A stretch of 64,000 nt of DNA from CAVVIH01 sp963748295 (GTDB lineage Bacteria; Acidobacteriota; Vicinamibacteria; Vicinamibacterales; 2-12-FULL-66-21), in assembly GCA_963748295.1 (NCBI GenBank), contig CAVVIH010000006.1, positions 62,001-126,000 on the forward strand, written 5' to 3'. A program made the translations under genes and the position numbers. The notes beneath the pieces were generated by a model. The model was given only the letters and a program-made list of their open reading frames with translations, made no database searches and was not told the DNA's origin. Below, one piece after another: positions 63,651-64,000 of the stretch. Position 1 is the stretch's first letter; each line of letters begins with the position of its first letter.

Positions 63651-64000
63651 CTACACTCGTCGTCTTTTCGGTGGCCGGCACCCGTTGTGCGGGATCGGCG
63701 TGACGTCGCGGATCGACTTGACGTCGATGCCGATCGTCTGCAGCGCGCGAATCGCCGACTCGCGCCCCGCGCCGGGCCCCTTCACGCGCACTTCGACGCT
63801 GCGCATGCCGAACGCCTTCGCCGCGTTCCCCGCCGCGATCGCCGCCTGCGTCGCCGCGAACGGCGTGCCCTTCCGCGATCCCTTGAAGCCGATGCCGCCG
63901 GCGCTCGACCACGCCACCACGTTCCCCTCGGGATCCGTGATCGTCACGACGGTGTTGTTGAAGGACGCCTGGATGTGCGCGAAGCCGTGATGCACGACGC
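63651..64000 (-). CDS. rpsK: 30S ribosomal protein S11 (5' end outside window)
   Basis: The visible 116 codons include HHGFAHIQASFNNTVVTITDPEGNVVAWSSAGGIGFKGSRKGTPFAATQAA and the conserved end VTPIPHNGCRPPKRRRV. Only a few N-terminal residues are missing. S11 forms part of the 30S platform and precedes rpsD in the alpha operon. Confidence 0.96.
   Translation of the reverse strand, partial: VVHHGFAHIQASFNNTVVTITDPEGNVVAWSSAGGIGFKGSRKGTPFAATQAAIAAGNAAKAFGMRSVEVRVKGPGAGRESAIRALQTIGIDVKSIRDVTPIPHNGCRPPKRRRV

Overview
The window is about 64 kb of GC-rich, densely packed bacterial chromosome. I see no transposase, phage gene, tRNA, rRNA or CRISPR array. The gene content (a rimP-nusA-infB operon, a myxobacterium-like type IV pilus cluster, an archaeal-type ProRS and secreted coiled-coil proteins with a TLGxVA...RR motif) fits an environmental Acidobacteriota, perhaps Vicinamibacteria-like. 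That placement is inferred from gene content and style, not from a marker-gene comparison.

Layout. 1-5 kb: a sugar nucleotidyltransferase/kinase pair, a sugar-phosphate isomerase, asnS and rimO. 5-15 kb: the translation/RNA operon rimP-nusA-infB-rbfA-nrnA-truB-rpsO-pnp, then a cupredoxin. 15-24 kb: an M48 protease, smc, an S41 protease, tatA-tatC and a HEAT-repeat protein. 24-28.5 kb: proS, nadB and aroB. 28.5-53.7 kb: a type IV pilus region. It holds two divergent minor-pilin operons, each ending in a paralogous secreted coiled-coil protein. It continues with a second PilS-like kinase, pilD, a TPR protein, an ABC exporter, a VKOR-DsbA oxidoreductase, three pilins, pilR, pilS, pilC, pilT, pilB and an outer-membrane protein. 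53.9-58.5 kb: a Yip1-like protein and a MacA/MacB-like export system without its ATPase. 58.5-64 kb: a four-helix-bundle (S23/IVP) gene flanked by repeats, an EF-G paralogue, and the end of the ribosomal alpha operon (rpsK-rpsD-rpoA-rplQ).

The main unexplained structure is a dispersed set of degenerate tandem repeats whose unit is always 7 bp although the unit sequence differs between loci: TTGGGAG, AGCTATC/AGCTGAN, GGCCCCC, GGCGCTG, CCAGTTT and GTTGCAG types. Most occur as two inverted arms around a short spacer and abut or overlap stop codons. They even lie between ribosomal protein genes. Some lie inside coding sequence: the rimO linker, a pilin leader (where copy number sets the reading frame) and gene 3' ends. 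One inverted pair encloses the S23/IVP-family gene, an arrangement reminiscent of REP elements with their RAYT genes.

Regulation of the pilus region can be partly read. There is an excellent sigma-54 promoter upstream of the major pilin, two GAFTGA-containing sigma-54 activators, and an identical TGACA-N5-TGTCA inverted repeat upstream of both pilA and pilB.

Caution: many genes, including essential ones, carry single-base frameshifts, densest at 24-31 kb and 43-53 kb. Several compensate each other within 100-300 bp, which points to sequencing or assembly indels rather than gene decay. These genes are given as single reconstructed features.
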